The notes: generated by a model from the sequence alone, not told the origin. 64,000 bases of DNA from Arthrobacter sp. ISL-72 (GCF_018613755.1 NZ_JAGGPP010000014.1:1-64000); one strand, 5' to 3'. Counted from the first letter of the stretch, positions 25,157 through 34,906 are shown. Translations and numbers: made by a program.

Positions 25157-26203
25157 CTAGAGCCACTCCAGGCTTTGGCCGTGGGGACCGGCGATGCCCA
25201 CGGGGACGCCGTCCTGGACCAGGAGGAAGCGGCCCTTCAGCCGTGCGTCGTCCATCTCCGGTACCACCACCGAGCCGTCTGCCTGCGCGAGCACCGTGTG
25301 GCCCTCGTTGGACAGCCAGTGGCAGCCGCGCTCGGCGGCAAGCGTGGCCATGGTGGAGCGGAAGGCGTTCCGCTGGGAGGAGTCCAGGTAGGCCATCACG
25401 GCACTGTGGAACACCACGAGGACCGCGTCAGGCGGCGCCTGTCCGGCCAGTGACACCAGCTGTTCGTTCAGGTCACCGGCCACTAGCAGCGGCGGATCCT
25501 GCTGTGCGATGGCGATGGCCCGGCGCAGCCGCTCGCGGCGGAAGTCCTGCTCCGGCCAGATGAGGGCCTCCAGCCAGGCGACGTCGTCGGGATTGCTGAT
25601 GTCGAGCGGATTCAGGTCGATGCCGGCCCGCCACACCACCTCGGGAAGCTCCGCGGGGAGCGGCACCCGGCCCGCCACTGTGCACTGAAGGACGGGCGGT
25701 CCGCCTGCCGGGGCCGGAGCGGCTTCGCCTGCTCGCGGAGCCAGCCGCGTGACGGAGGAGCCGTCGTCGTATTCGTACGCGTACCTGTCCGGATACAACG
25801 CCAGCCCGGCAGAGGCACCCACCTCGATCAAGGCAAGCGGGCGGCCCGTTGAGCCGGCGATGGCGGCGAGGGACGGCAGGAGTGTGGCGCAGCGGCCTGC
25901 CTCGTTGGTCTGCGTCGCGCGGGAGAGCACGATCCGGGCAACATCGTCCCAGCGCGCCAGCAGGAACTCGCGGAATTCGCCGTACGGGGCGATCTGCGCA
26001 CCGAGAAACCGCGCGGCGGCCAGGATCAGCAGGGGCTGGCGCTTGGTGTGCGGCAACTGCTCGATGCGCGCGATCAGTTCAGGATCGCCCGCGATTCCCA
26101 CCGACCATTCGGCATAGCACGGCGAGGAGGCCGGGGCGTCGATGGTGCCGAAATTCCGGTACCAGTCGGCCGTGCCTGCCTTCCCCGTGCTGGGGGATGG
26201 CAT
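25157..26203 (-). CDS. DUF2332 family protein
   Basis: A 348-residue protein with the DUF2332 layout: YAEWSVGIAGDPELI near the N-terminus, then LIEVGASAGLALYPDRYAY, and a C-terminal block VVFHSAVMAYL and CHWLSNEG. The EVGASAGL segment looks like a SAM-binding glycine loop, so a methyltransferase-like fold is possible, but function is unknown. It starts one base after the aroQ stop (TGAGATG) and is translationally coupled to it. Confidence 0.75.
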   Translation of the reverse strand: MPSPSTGKAGTADWYRNFGTIDAPASSPCYAEWSVGIAGDPELIARIEQLPHTKRQPLLILAAARFLGAQIAPYGEFREFLLARWDDVARIVLSRATQTNEAGRCATLLPSLAAIAGSTGRPLALIEVGASAGLALYPDRYAYEYDDGSSVTRLAPRAGEAAPAPAGGPPVLQCTVAGRVPLPAELPEVVWRAGIDLNPLDISNPDDVAWLEALIWPEQDFRRERLRRAIAIAQQDPPLLVAGDLNEQLVSLAGQAPPDAVLVVFHSAVMAYLDSSQRNAFRSTMATLAAERGCHWLSNEGHTVLAQADGSVVVPEMDDARLKGRFLLVQDGVPVGIAGPHGQSLEWL

Positions 26204-26204
26204 C

Positions 26205-26681
26205 TCAGGCCCTGCCGGCGTTCAGTTCGGCGAGGTATTCGACGGCGAACCGGTAGCCCATGACGCCGGCGCCGGCGATCACGGCCTTGCTGATGTCCGA
26301 CAGGTACGAGTGGTGCCGGAATTCTTCGCGCGCGTGCACGTTGGTGATGTGAACCTCCACCGCCGGCACCTGCACCGCAGAGATGGCATCGCGGATGGCA
26401 ACCGAGGTATGCGTGTAGGCGCCGGCGTTAAGGACGATGCCGATCGCCTTGCCCCGCGCCGCGTGGATGGCGTCAACCAGTGCGCCCTCGTGGTTGGACT
26501 GGAAGCATTCAATCTCCACGCCGTGCGCCGCGCCGGCGTCTTTGGCGAGCTGTTCGACATCGGCCAGGGTTGCCGTGCCGTACTTCTCCGGCTCCCGCGT
26601 TCCCAGAAGATTCAGGTTGGGCCCGTTGAGGACCAGGATCGTGCGGCGGCCGGCATCAGTGGCGGAGGGGGCTTCAGTCAT
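26205..26681 (-). CDS. aroQ: 3-dehydroquinate dehydratase, type II
   Basis: The enzyme removes water from 3-dehydroquinate in the shikimate pathway. The 158-residue protein has [18 protein letters not shown] with the catalytic Tyr and Arg loop, [16 protein letters not shown], and [18 protein letters not shown]. These are complete type II active-site motifs. ATG at 26681 gives the normal length; the reading frame stays open to 27251 but that extension crosses the XRE gene. It is coupled to the DUF2332 gene downstream. Confidence 0.92.
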   Translation of the reverse strand: MTEAPSATDAGRRTILVLNGPNLNLLGTREPEKYGTATLADVEQLAKDAGAAHGVEIECFQSNHEGALVDAIHAARGKAIGIVLNAGAYTHTSVAIRDAISAVQVPAVEVHITNVHAREEFRHHSYLSDISKAVIAGAGVMGYRFAVEYLAELNAGRA

Positions 26682-26742
26682 GTCAGCCAATCTATCGCTT
26701 CCGGTGGTGCCTGGCCGCTTCTTTACGGCCTGCCGGTCCCTC

Positions 26743-27045
26743 TCACGAGGCCAGCCGGTCAGGTGCATTGTGGTCAGGCCTGCTCGGTTCAACCCCACGT
26801 TTGGCCTGGTTGATCTCGGCCCAGACCGCATCGAGGGAGAGTCCGACGACATCGGCGATCGCAGCGATGGTCGGGAAGGCAGGGGTCGCCACGCGGCCGG
26901 ACTCGATCTTCCGAAGGGTCTCCGGCGACACACGTGCATCGAGCGCGATTTCGAGCATCGAGCGCTCGCCCCTGGCGCGACGCAACAGGGCACCGAGCCG
27001 CTGTCCGCGCTCGACTTCTGGGGGTGTGAGCGGCAACCTGACCAT
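26743..27045 (-). CDS. XRE family transcriptional regulator
   Basis: A 100-residue single-domain regulator. The HTH spans about residues 15-70 ([49 protein letters not shown]). It starts 66 bases from, and divergent to, a methionine aminopeptidase gene, which it probably controls. The intergenic space holds two direct repeats of CCGGGATA. The short C-terminal tail has no recognised domain. Confidence 0.8.
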   Translation of the reverse strand: MVRLPLTPPEVERGQRLGALLRRARGERSMLEIALDARVSPETLRKIESGRVATPAFPTIAAIADVVGLSLDAVWAEINQAKRGVEPSRPDHNAPDRLAS

Positions 27046-27061
27046 GGCTCCAATTGTAGTA

Positions 27062-27083
27062 CCGGGATAATATGGCCGGGATA
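27062..27083. promoter_or_regulatory. Direct-repeat operator between XRE and map-like genes
   Basis: CCGGGATA occurs at 27062-27069 and 27076-27083, 14 bases apart, in the 66-base gap between divergent genes. A GATAAT (27067-27072) inside could be a -10 box. It is a plausible site for the XRE protein. Confidence 0.4.
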
Positions 27084-27111
27084 GTTATTGGATCCGTGAG
27101 ACAGGCGCCGC

Positions 27112-27894
27112 ATGATCGAGATTCTGAACCCGGCCGAACTGGCCCGGGCAAAAGAGACAGGCGCCCTGGTCGCTGACATCCTGCAGACGCTGAGGAGCCG
27201 CAGCACGGTCGGCACGAACCTTCTGGACGTCGACCGATGGGCCGCGACCATGATCGTCGAGGCTGGAGCGCAGTCCTGCTACGTCGACTACGAGCCATCC
27301 TTCGGACGCGGGCCGTTCGGACACTACATCTGCACGGCCGTCAACGACGCCGTGCTCCACGGACTGCCGCACGACTACACACTTGCCGACGGCGACCTGC
27401 TGACGCTCGACCTCGCCGTTTCCAAAGGAGGAGTCGCTGCAGACTCTGCCATCAGCTTCATCGTGGGCGACTCAAAGCCCCCGGAGAGCGCCGCGATGAT
27501 CAGCGCGACCGAGCGCGCATTGAACGCAGGGATAGCCGCTGCCGGACCCGGGGCCCGCATCGGCGACATCTCCCATGTCATCGGCTCGGTCCTCAGTGAA
27601 GCGGGGTACGCGATCAACACCGAGTTCGGGGGTCATGGCATCGGATCGACGATGCACCAGGACCCGCACATTCCGAACACCGGACGGCCAGGCCGTGGAT
27701 TCAAACTGCGCCCCGGGCTGCTGCTCGCACTGGAGCCGTGGGTCATGGCCGACACCGCTGACCTCATCACCGACGCCGACGGGTGGACGCTCCGAAGTGC
27801 GACAGGCTGCCGGACAGCACACAGTGAGCACACGATCGCCATCACCAACGACGGAGCCGAAATCCTCACCTTGCCGACGCAGCCGCACTCGTAA
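27112..27894 (+). CDS. map: Methionine aminopeptidase, type I
   Basis: It removes the initiator Met from new proteins. In the 260-residue protein all metal ligands are present: LDLAV (Asp), AADSA (Asp, 11 residues on), [12 protein letters not shown] (His), LALEPW (Glu) and SEHTIAI (Glu). The substrate-pocket His is in VLHGLP. ATG at 27112 fits the family start. It stands alone, away from secY/adk and divergent from an XRE regulator, which suggests an accessory, regulated second MAP. Confidence 0.9.
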   Translation: MIEILNPAELARAKETGALVADILQTLRSRSTVGTNLLDVDRWAATMIVEAGAQSCYVDYEPSFGRGPFGHYICTAVNDAVLHGLPHDYTLADGDLLTLDLAVSKGGVAADSAISFIVGDSKPPESAAMISATERALNAGIAAAGPGARIGDISHVIGSVLSEAGYAINTEFGGHGIGSTMHQDPHIPNTGRPGRGFKLRPGLLLALEPWVMADTADLITDADGWTLRSATGCRTAHSEHTIAITNDGAEILTLPTQPHS

Positions 27895-28066
27895 AATCAG
27901 AGCCGGACGGGCCCGCGTACGCGCCGGGGGGAGACAGCCGGCGCCCGCCGGCCCGCGGGCACTCTGGCAACCCTTTGCGGCGGTGCCTAAACTTGAAGAA
28001 CCATCGTGCGGAGCTCCCGTACTCGGTCAGCTCGCGCGGAAAGCCCGATCTGGAGAGAGCGTCATC

Positions 28067-29032
28067 ATGCGCTACAAAAATGTGGATTCAGGAAAAACAG
28101 TTCGCCGTGCTGCCGCAGTGGGACTCGTAGCCCTCGCAGCACTCGTAATTCCGGCGCCGGTGGTTTCGGCCGGCCCGCCGTCATCCAACGGCCACGACAA
28201 GGTCATTCAGCTTCCGGGAGCCTCCTCCGCCGAAGGCATTGCCGAGGGGAAAGGCACCACGTTTTTTGCCGGGGACCTCGGCAAGGGGGACATCTTCCGC
28301 GGCGATATCCGCAGGGGAACGGCCAGGCTCTTCATCGACGTGCCTGACGGCTGGGAGGCCGTGGGCATGAAAGTGGATGTGGACAACGATCTGCTCTTTG
28401 TTGCCGGCGGCAGCACCGGCCAGGGGTACGTCTACGACACCGACACGCGGGAGACGGTGGCCACGTACCAGCTGACTGCAGTGTCGGAGCAGCAGCCGGC
28501 CTTCATCAACGACGTCGCAGTCACGGACGACGGGGCCTGGTTCACAAATTCGCTGAAAGGCGAGCTGTACTTTGTTCCGGTGGACCGCCGCGGCACGCCC
28601 GGCGACATGAAGACCCTGCTCCTGACCGGCCCGGCCGCAGCGACTCCCGCTGCGTTCAACCTCAACGGCATCGCGGCCGTGCGGGGCGGCCGGACGTTGA
28701 TAGTGGCGCATTCGGCCAATGGGGCCCTGTACACGGTGGACCCGGCCTCCGGTGCCAGTGCCGCCATTACGGGCGCCAAGTTGCCCTATGTGGACGGGAT
28801 CGTGGTTAAGGGGAACACGCTCTGGGCCGTGCAGAACATGCTCAACCAGGTGAGCCGGGTGCGGCTGGATTCCGGGCTGGAATCCTTTGAGGTCAGGGAC
28901 GTCATCACCAGCCCCGACTTCCAGGTCCCGACGACGGCGGCCGTCTTCGGCGATACGCTCGCCGTGGTCAACGCGAAGTTCGGGGTTCCCGGCGCCAGCA
29001 CGTACGAAGTTGTCCTGGTGGACGCCCGTTAA
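28067..29032 (+). CDS. Secreted beta-propeller (SMP-30/gluconolactonase-like) protein
   Basis: A 321-residue protein. Residues 1-35 form a signal peptide (basic start MRYKNVDSGKTVRR, hydrophobic core, cleavage near VSAGP). The mature part repeats four-strand blade patterns such as AEGIAEGKGTTFFAGDL, NDVAVTDDGAWFTNS, LNGIAAVRGGRTLIVAHS and DGIVVKGNTLWAVQN, typical of six-bladed propellers. Function and ligand are unknown. ATG at 28067 follows GGAGAGAG. It ends at a strong bidirectional terminator. Confidence 0.75.
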   Translation: MRYKNVDSGKTVRRAAAVGLVALAALVIPAPVVSAGPPSSNGHDKVIQLPGASSAEGIAEGKGTTFFAGDLGKGDIFRGDIRRGTARLFIDVPDGWEAVGMKVDVDNDLLFVAGGSTGQGYVYDTDTRETVATYQLTAVSEQQPAFINDVAVTDDGAWFTNSLKGELYFVPVDRRGTPGDMKTLLLTGPAAATPAAFNLNGIAAVRGGRTLIVAHSANGALYTVDPASGASAAITGAKLPYVDGIVVKGNTLWAVQNMLNQVSRVRLDSGLESFEVRDVITSPDFQVPTTAAVFGDTLAVVNAKFGVPGASTYEVVLVDAR

Positions 29033-29040
29033 GGGAACCC

Positions 29041-29095
29041 ACACAAAACGGCGTGCCGTCCGGGATGGATACCCGGCCGGCACGCCGTTTTGTGT
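29041..29095. terminator. Bidirectional terminator
   Basis: A perfect 18-bp stem, ACACAAAACGGCGTGCCG (29041-29058) with CGGCACGCCGTTTTGTGT (29078-29095), has an inner CCGGG/CCCGG helix. It lies between the convergent propeller and alpha-galactosidase genes. The T-rich strand end and A-rich start let it work both ways. Confidence 0.85.
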
Positions 29096-29103
29096 GAAAC
29101 AGC

Positions 29104-31320
29104 CTACGACGCCGTGAAGCGCAGGAGCAGCGCGTGTTCCGGGTTCAGGATGGGCATCGGCAGGCCCACTTCCGCCAGGAACCTTCCGCTGGCCTCGGCG
29201 CCTGACGCCAGCCAGGCCGGCGGCTGCACCTGGGTGAAGTTGTGTGCGTAGTCGGCGTCGCCGGGGGCCGGGAAGATGGCCTCCACCTTATAGCTGCGGT
29301 CCGGTTCCAGGCCCGGGATGGCGATGCGCCCGGGCTGCTCAGCGAAGGCGGTCCTGGTGCTGACCAGCGCGAACAGCGCCGCGGTGTCGCCCTGTCCGGC
29401 GGGACGCGGTGCAACCACGCCGTGGAGCATCAGGGAATCGTCGGCCACATCCGCGCGGACCATCCGGCCGGAGTGGATCAGGCCGCGGTGCTCCTTGTAG
29501 AGGCCGATGAACCGCCTGAGTTCTTCCCGCTCGGCGCCGTGGATCTGGCGGACGTCCCATTCCAGGCCGAAGTGGCCGAACAGGGCAGTGATCGCGCGGA
29601 AGGACACGTCGTGCGTCCGGGCCGTGGTGTGGGAGGTGGTGGGGCCGATGTGCCCGCCCACCAGTTCCGGCGGGACAACAATGCCGGTCCAGCGCTGGAT
29701 GGTCTGCCGTTCCAGGGCATCGTTGCAGTCCGAGCCCCAGATCCGGTCCGTCCGCTCCAGGATGCCCAGGTCCACGCGCGCGCCGCCCGAGGAGCAGCTT
29801 TCAATCTCGATCCCCGGGTGGGCCTTCTTGAGCTCGTCGAAGAGCCGGTAGGCGGCCAGCGTCTGTTCGTGGACCGACGAGCGCCCGGCGTGGCCGTGCT
29901 CGGTCAGGTCCCGGTTCTGGTCCCACTTCAGGTAGCTGACGTTGTTCTCGCGGAGCAGGGCATCGATGCGGTCGAAGATGTACTGCCAGGCTTCCGGGTT
30001 GACCAGGTCGATGACATGCTGGTGGCGCCAGGGCAGGGGCAGCCGGCCGCCGTCCTTGTGCGACCGTGTGGCGGGGCCGACGATCCATTCGGGATGTGCC
30101 CGCGCAATGTCGGAGTCGAGGTTGACCATTTCCGGCTCAACCCAGAGGCCGAACTCCATGCCGCGGGAGGTGACGGCTTCAATGAGCGGGGTGAGACCGT
30201 CCGGCCACAGGCCCTCGTCCACGTACCAGTCGCCCAGGCCCGCCTGGTCGTGGCGGCGGCCGCGGAACCAGCCGTCGTCCAGGACAAACCGCTCCACGCC
30301 CAGGTCTGCAGCGGAATCCGCCAGTTCGATCAGGGTGTCGAGGTCGTGGTTGAAGTACACAGCCTCCCAGACGTTCAGCACCACGGGGCGGGCCTTGCCG
30401 GCGCGCGCGTTGCCTGCTCCTGACCTGGCGGAAGCGGCTGGCAGCACGTGGTGCGGACGGTTCCGGAACCAGCTGTAGAAGGCTTCGCTGATGCCGTCGA
30501 GGCCCCGGTCCGAGTAGGCGGCAAAGAGCGCCGGCGTGGTGTAGCTGCCGCCCGGCTGGAGCACGACTTCAGCCGGACCGAGCAGTTCGGACCCGCCGAT
30601 CATGGTGCGTCCGTCCGCGATGTTGTCCGCGAACTGCTCGTGGTTGCCGCTCCAGGCAAGGTGGGTGGCCCAGACTTTGCCGTGGCGGTTGCCGAAGCCT
30701 GCCGTACCCGCGGCCAGCAGCAGGGAGGAGTCGTGGCCGGTGCGGCCGTGCCGTCCGGTCCGCACCCAGGTGCCCTGCTGGATGGTCCGGCGCTGTGGGT
30801 GGCGTTCGCGGCACCAGCGGCCGGTCAGGTCGAGGAGTTCGACGGCGTCGGGAGCCACCGGCAGCACGGTGGCCAGTTCGTCGAGCTGGAAAGGCGAGGT
30901 ACCGGTGTTGGTGACGGTGTGCCGCATTTCCAGCAGGCCGCCGTCGTGCAGTTCCAGCGTTGATTCCACGGCGATGCCGGCGTCCGGGTCGGACTGGACA
31001 ACCACGGCGGTGTTGGCGCCCTTGTCGCCGGGCGGGGTGGCGGCGACGCGGAGGCGGACGGAGAAGTCGTAGCCGGGAACGCCGTCGGCGATCCGGTGGC
31101 CGCGGAGGGCGGGACGCCCGCGCCAGCTGGAGGATGCCTGCGGCAGCAGCCCGGCGGGGACAGTGGCGTCGATGGCAGAGTGCGGGATCGGTTCGCCGAG
31201 GATGGCCAGATCGGGCAGCGAAGAGCCCAGGTCGGCGCCCCAGTGAATGACCTCGGCCTCCCCGCTGTCGAAGCTGATCACCAGGCTGGTGCCGGCGGAG
31301 CGGAGGTGCAGGGGATCCAT
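29104..31320 (-). CDS. Alpha-galactosidase, GH36
   Basis: A 738-residue cytoplasmic glycoside hydrolase that releases alpha-galactose from raffinose-family sugars or melibiose. GH36 motifs are FVLDDGWFRGRR, YLKWDQNRDL (nucleophile Asp), ESCSSGGARVDLG and DRIWGSDCNDALER (acid/base Asp). No signal peptide is seen. ATG at 31320 (MDPLHLRSAG) is chosen; ATG at 31344 is possible. It is the last gene of an ABC importer operon (two permeases, binding protein, hydrolase), so substrate uptake and cleavage are linked. Confidence 0.9.
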   Translation of the reverse strand: MDPLHLRSAGTSLVISFDSGEAEVIHWGADLGSSLPDLAILGEPIPHSAIDATVPAGLLPQASSSWRGRPALRGHRIADGVPGYDFSVRLRVAATPPGDKGANTAVVVQSDPDAGIAVESTLELHDGGLLEMRHTVTNTGTSPFQLDELATVLPVAPDAVELLDLTGRWCRERHPQRRTIQQGTWVRTGRHGRTGHDSSLLLAAGTAGFGNRHGKVWATHLAWSGNHEQFADNIADGRTMIGGSELLGPAEVVLQPGGSYTTPALFAAYSDRGLDGISEAFYSWFRNRPHHVLPAASARSGAGNARAGKARPVVLNVWEAVYFNHDLDTLIELADSAADLGVERFVLDDGWFRGRRHDQAGLGDWYVDEGLWPDGLTPLIEAVTSRGMEFGLWVEPEMVNLDSDIARAHPEWIVGPATRSHKDGGRLPLPWRHQHVIDLVNPEAWQYIFDRIDALLRENNVSYLKWDQNRDLTEHGHAGRSSVHEQTLAAYRLFDELKKAHPGIEIESCSSGGARVDLGILERTDRIWGSDCNDALERQTIQRWTGIVVPPELVGGHIGPTTSHTTARTHDVSFRAITALFGHFGLEWDVRQIHGAEREELRRFIGLYKEHRGLIHSGRMVRADVADDSLMLHGVVAPRPAGQGDTAALFALVSTRTAFAEQPGRIAIPGLEPDRSYKVEAIFPAPGDADYAHNFTQVQPPAWLASGAEASGRFLAEVGLPMPILNPEHALLLRFTAS

Positions 31321-31405
31321 AGGGGTTTCTCTTTCAGTAATCATGGTGTGCGTCCGGTGACGGGGCTGGTTGGTCGGGTGGCTGGTTGTTTCAGTGGGGG
31401 TGGCT

Positions 31406-31441
31406 GGATGCCGCCGTCGCGAGGAAGGAACGGCGGCATCC
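31406..31441 (-). terminator. Intercistronic hairpin between binding protein and alpha-galactosidase
   Basis: GGATGCCGCCGT (31406-31417) pairs with ACGGCGGCATCC (31430-31441), loop of 12 bases, no T-tract. It may protect the binding-protein mRNA 3' end or attenuate reading into the hydrolase gene. Confidence 0.5.
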
Positions 31442-31491
31442 GGCCGTGTGACTGCGACCACTCACGCTGTCACGCTTTGGCGGGAACGTGT

Positions 31492-32832
31492 CTACTTGAA
31501 AAGATCGTTCACCTGGTTGTTGGCTTCGGTCAAGGAGCTGGCGGGCTGTTTGCCCGATACGACGGCGTCCATGGCGGGTTCCATGATGCCCTTGACCTTC
31601 GCGGTGTTGTCAGTGATGGGGTACAGGAAGGTGGTTTTGTTCTTGACGTGCTCGGTAAACGCCGTCACGTCTACGCCCTTGGCCTTGAAGGCCTCCGCGG
31701 CCTTGTCAGAAGAGGCCTTGAGCGCCGGGAACACCACAGCCTTGGACGCGACGACGTCCTGGCAGTCGGCCGAGGCAAGGTATTCGACCCACTTGATGGA
31801 CGCGTCCTTCTTTTTGGTTCCGGCCCAGATCGAGTCGGCCAGGCCGTTGAACATTGATGCACGCTTGCCCTCAGGGCCCACGGGGGTCGGGGCGATGCCC
31901 ACCTCGACGCCCTTGTAGCCGGTGTACTGGCCGATCATCCACGAACCGTGGGCGTTGATCGCCGACTTGCCCGCAGCGAAGGTGTCGGCCATGGCCGCGC
32001 CTACAGTGGTTTCGAGCTTGGGCATGTAGCCCTTGTCAACAAGCCCGGCAAACCACTCCATTGATTTCTGGAACTTCGGGTCATCGTAGTTGTAGTGCGT
32101 GCCCCACGGGTTCTTGTCCGTGTGGGACCAGCCGGTTGTATTGGCGAAGTAGCTCCACTCGGTCTGGCCCGAGGAGTCGCCGCCGCCGTTGAGCCCGAGG
32201 CCGTAGACGTCAACGTTGTTCTTATCGAAGCCGGCCTCGTCACCCCGCTTGCCGTTCTTGTCAACGGTCAGGTGGGCGATGACTTGCTCGTACGTTCCGC
32301 CGTCCTGCGGGTTCCAGGTGAGGTTCTTCATCTGCTCCTCGGAGATGCCGGCGCTGGAGAGCATCGCCTTGTTGTAGAACAGCCCGATGGTGTCCCAGTC
32401 CTTCGGCAGGCCGTAGCGCTTCCCGTCCTGGCCCACCCAGAGGTCCGCGAGGCCCTCGTTGTACGCGGACAGGTCCACGTTGTCCTTTTCGACGGCGTCG
32501 TCGATGGGCAGCAGCTGCTTGTTCTCGGCCAGCTCGCCGTAGCGGCCCAGGTGGTTGGTGAAGACGTCCGGGGCGGTGCCGCCCACGAATCCGTTGGTGA
32601 GGGTGGACCAGTAGTCGTCCCAGCCGCGCTGGGTGATCTTGACCTTGATGTCCGGGTTGGCCTTGGTGAAGTCGTCTGCGCACTGCTGGTAGGCGGGAAG
32701 CTGGTTGGCATCCCAGAGCCAGTAGCTGATCTCGCCCTTGGCCGATTCTGCGGAGGATCCTGAGCCGCCGCAGGCGGAGAGGGAGAGCGCCATGGCTGCA
32801 GCGACGGCGACGGTGCCGAGGGATTTCTTCAT
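31492..32832 (-). CDS. Sugar ABC transporter substrate-binding lipoprotein
   Basis: A 446-residue extracellular binding protein of the type 1 carbohydrate family. The lipoprotein signal (MKKSLGTVAVAAAMALSL, lipobox SACG) anchors it to the membrane. Family blocks include EISYWLWDANQ, FTNHLGRYGEL and GLPKDWDTIGLFYN. ATG at 32832 follows GGAAAG. It is the third gene after two permeases and is followed by alpha-galactosidase. The sugar is probably an alpha-galactoside, by context. Confidence 0.9.
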   Translation of the reverse strand: MKKSLGTVAVAAAMALSLSACGGSGSSAESAKGEISYWLWDANQLPAYQQCADDFTKANPDIKVKITQRGWDDYWSTLTNGFVGGTAPDVFTNHLGRYGELAENKQLLPIDDAVEKDNVDLSAYNEGLADLWVGQDGKRYGLPKDWDTIGLFYNKAMLSSAGISEEQMKNLTWNPQDGGTYEQVIAHLTVDKNGKRGDEAGFDKNNVDVYGLGLNGGGDSSGQTEWSYFANTTGWSHTDKNPWGTHYNYDDPKFQKSMEWFAGLVDKGYMPKLETTVGAAMADTFAAGKSAINAHGSWMIGQYTGYKGVEVGIAPTPVGPEGKRASMFNGLADSIWAGTKKKDASIKWVEYLASADCQDVVASKAVVFPALKASSDKAAEAFKAKGVDVTAFTEHVKNKTTFLYPITDNTAKVKGIMEPAMDAVVSGKQPASSLTEANNQVNDLFK

Positions 32833-32888
32833 TGTTTTCTTTCCGTTCGGGGTTCGGGTGTGCGGTGTGCGGGAGGAGATGCGGGTGC

Positions 32889-33830
32889 TTATTTGATGCC
32901 GGAGAAGCCGATGGAGTTGACGATCTTCTTGCCGAAGGCGGCGAAGAGGATCAGGACAGGCAGTGCCGAGACCAGGGTGGCGGCCATCAGGCCGGACCAG
33001 TCCGGTGCTCCCTGCGGTGATTGGGACTTGAAGACGCCGAGCCCCACCTGCAGGACGCGTACGTCGTCCTGGGACCCGACCAGCAGCGGCCAGAAGTATT
33101 CGTTCCACTGGCCGATGAAGGTCAGCAGCGCAAGCGTGGCGATGGGGGCTGCCGCGTTGGGGAGAACGATCTGGAAGAAGATGCGCAGGTGCTTGGCGCC
33201 GTCGAGCATGGCCGCTTCCTCAACTTCACGGGACATGTTCAGGAAGAACTGCCGGAGGAAGAAGATGGCGAACGGGGTCATGAAGACGTACGGCAGGACC
33301 ATCCCGAGCATGGTGTTGAGCAGGTCCAGGTTCTTGATCAGGAGGAAGTTGGGCAGGGCTGTGAAGATCGGCGGGACCAGCATGGTGCCAAGGAACAGGC
33401 TGAAGACGGCGTTCCGTCCCTTCCAGCGCAGCCGGGCAAAGGCGTAGGCGGCCATCGCGCTGAAGAACACGGCGCCGGCGGTGGTGATGGAGGAGAAGAT
33501 GATCGAGTTGCGCAGGTACAGCCAGAAATCGATGGCGGCCCCGGAGCCGCCCTCCGCGACGGCGTCGGCCGGGCTCTGCAGCCCGAAAACACGCATGAAG
33601 GCGCCAAGGGTGAAGTCTGCAGGAAGCAGGCTGGCCGATTGGGTGGCCAGTGCCCCGTTGGTGGACAGCGCCGTCCGCAGCACCCACAGGAAGGGGAGGA
33701 CGGAGACGGCGATCGCGAGGGCCAGCAGGGCCCAGGCGCCGGCGCGGCGGGCGTTGAAAGTACGACGGCGGGTGGTTGAGGGGCGCAGTGCGGTGGCCGG
33801 CTGCGGTGCGCGGCTGGTGGTGGTGGTCAT
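32889..33830 (-). CDS. Sugar ABC transporter permease, MalG type
   Basis: A 313-residue inner-membrane permease with six predicted helices. The EAA loop is EEAAMLDGAKHLRIFFQIVL (about residues 210-230), which contacts the ATPase. Hydrophilic N-terminus of about 30 residues. It follows the MalF-type gene by 10 bases. No ATPase gene lies in the operon. Confidence 0.9.
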   Translation of the reverse strand: MTTTTSRAPQPATALRPSTTRRRTFNARRAGAWALLALAIAVSVLPFLWVLRTALSTNGALATQSASLLPADFTLGAFMRVFGLQSPADAVAEGGSGAAIDFWLYLRNSIIFSSITTAGAVFFSAMAAYAFARLRWKGRNAVFSLFLGTMLVPPIFTALPNFLLIKNLDLLNTMLGMVLPYVFMTPFAIFFLRQFFLNMSREVEEAAMLDGAKHLRIFFQIVLPNAAAPIATLALLTFIGQWNEYFWPLLVGSQDDVRVLQVGLGVFKSQSPQGAPDWSGLMAATLVSALPVLILFAAFGKKIVNSIGFSGIK

Positions 33831-33840
33831 GCGGGACTCC

Positions 33841-34782
33841 TTAGTCCAGGTCCGACTCGTTGCCCTTGAGGAACTTCATCTGAATGAAGGCGACGAGGGC
33901 GAGGATGAGGAAGAGGATGACGGCGATGGCGGATCCGTAGCCGAAATCCGACTCGGTGAAGGCGCGCTGGTAGATGTAGTACTGGATGACCCGGGTGGCG
34001 TTGACCGGTCCGCCCTGGGTGGTCACTGCCACGGTGTCGAAGACCTGGAAGGAGCCGATCACGGTGACGACCAGGACCAGGACCAGGACGGGGCGAAGCA
34101 GCGGCATGGTGACCTTGCGGAAGGTCTGGAACGGTGATGCGCCGTCCAGCTTGGCTACTTCATAGAGGTGCTGCGGAATGGCCTGGAGGCCGGCGAAGAT
34201 CAGCAGGGCGGTGTAGCCCATGTGTCGCCAGGTGTTGATCAGCGCCTGGGTGGGGATTGCCCACTCCTCGCTGCCGAAGAACGCGACGCGGGGCAGGCCG
34301 GCCCATTCGATGAACTGGTTCACGACGCCGATCTGGTAGTCCAGCATCCAGAACCAGAGCAGGGCGGCGATCACGTTGGACATCAGGTACGGCAGGAGCA
34401 GGGCGCCGCGGACCAGGGTGGACTTGGCCACCCTGTCCATCAGGAGGGCCAGGCCGAGAGCCAGGGCGGTCTGGAGGGCGATGTTCATCAGGACGTACTG
34501 CCCCGTGACGGCCAGCGAATTCCAGAACAGCGGATCCTTGGCGATCGCGGTGTAGTTATCCAGGCCCACCCATTCCGGGTCGCCCAGGATGTTGTACTCC
34601 GTGAAGCTGAGGTAGATGCCGCGGATGGTCGGCACCACGTAGAAGAGGATGAAGCCGATCATCGCGGGGGCGATGAAGAAGAGGGCGACCTTGAGGTCGC
34701 CGAACCGGCGGAGGCCGCCGCGCGGCGCCGGGGCGCCGGACCGGAGCCGGGGGGTACTCGTGTGCTTGGTAAGGGTGGTCAT
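33841..34782 (-). CDS. Sugar ABC transporter permease, MalF type
   Basis: A 313-residue permease with six helices and the EAA loop EVAKLDGASPFQTFRKVTMP. It is the first gene of the alpha-galactoside importer operon. ATG at 34782 (MTTLTKHTSTP) is chosen because a purine-rich AGGAAAGGG lies upstream; the open frame continues to 35262 but overlaps the divergent gene. LacI-type operators lie in the promoter region. Confidence 0.9.
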   Translation of the reverse strand: MTTLTKHTSTPRLRSGAPAPRGGLRRFGDLKVALFFIAPAMIGFILFYVVPTIRGIYLSFTEYNILGDPEWVGLDNYTAIAKDPLFWNSLAVTGQYVLMNIALQTALALGLALLMDRVAKSTLVRGALLLPYLMSNVIAALLWFWMLDYQIGVVNQFIEWAGLPRVAFFGSEEWAIPTQALINTWRHMGYTALLIFAGLQAIPQHLYEVAKLDGASPFQTFRKVTMPLLRPVLVLVLVVTVIGSFQVFDTVAVTTQGGPVNATRVIQYYIYQRAFTESDFGYGSAIAVILFLILALVAFIQMKFLKGNESDLD

Positions 34783-34827
34783 CTTCGACCCTTTCCTGAC
34801 TGTGATGTGGGTAACAACTGCGAGCCA

Positions 34828-34843
34828 ATCTACACGAGTAGAT
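34828..34843. promoter_or_regulatory. LacI-type operator O1
   Basis: ATCTACACGAGTAGAT has six-base arms ATCTAC/GTAGAT around ACGA. It lies 46-61 bases upstream of the MalF-type start. The half-site CGAGTAGAT recurs at 34914-34922. The LacI gene at 36208 is the natural candidate regulator. Confidence 0.6.
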
Positions 34844-34906
34844 GACGGGTGGCAAGTGTTTGAATCAACAAAAATATTGGAACTTGGCGACGGTCCGCCG
34901 GAAATC

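Noticed and set aside
26682-27251. 348-residue version of aroQ
   Set aside because: The extra N-terminus is basic, Ser/Arg-rich, crosses the XRE gene and is absent from type II dehydroquinases, which are about 150 residues.
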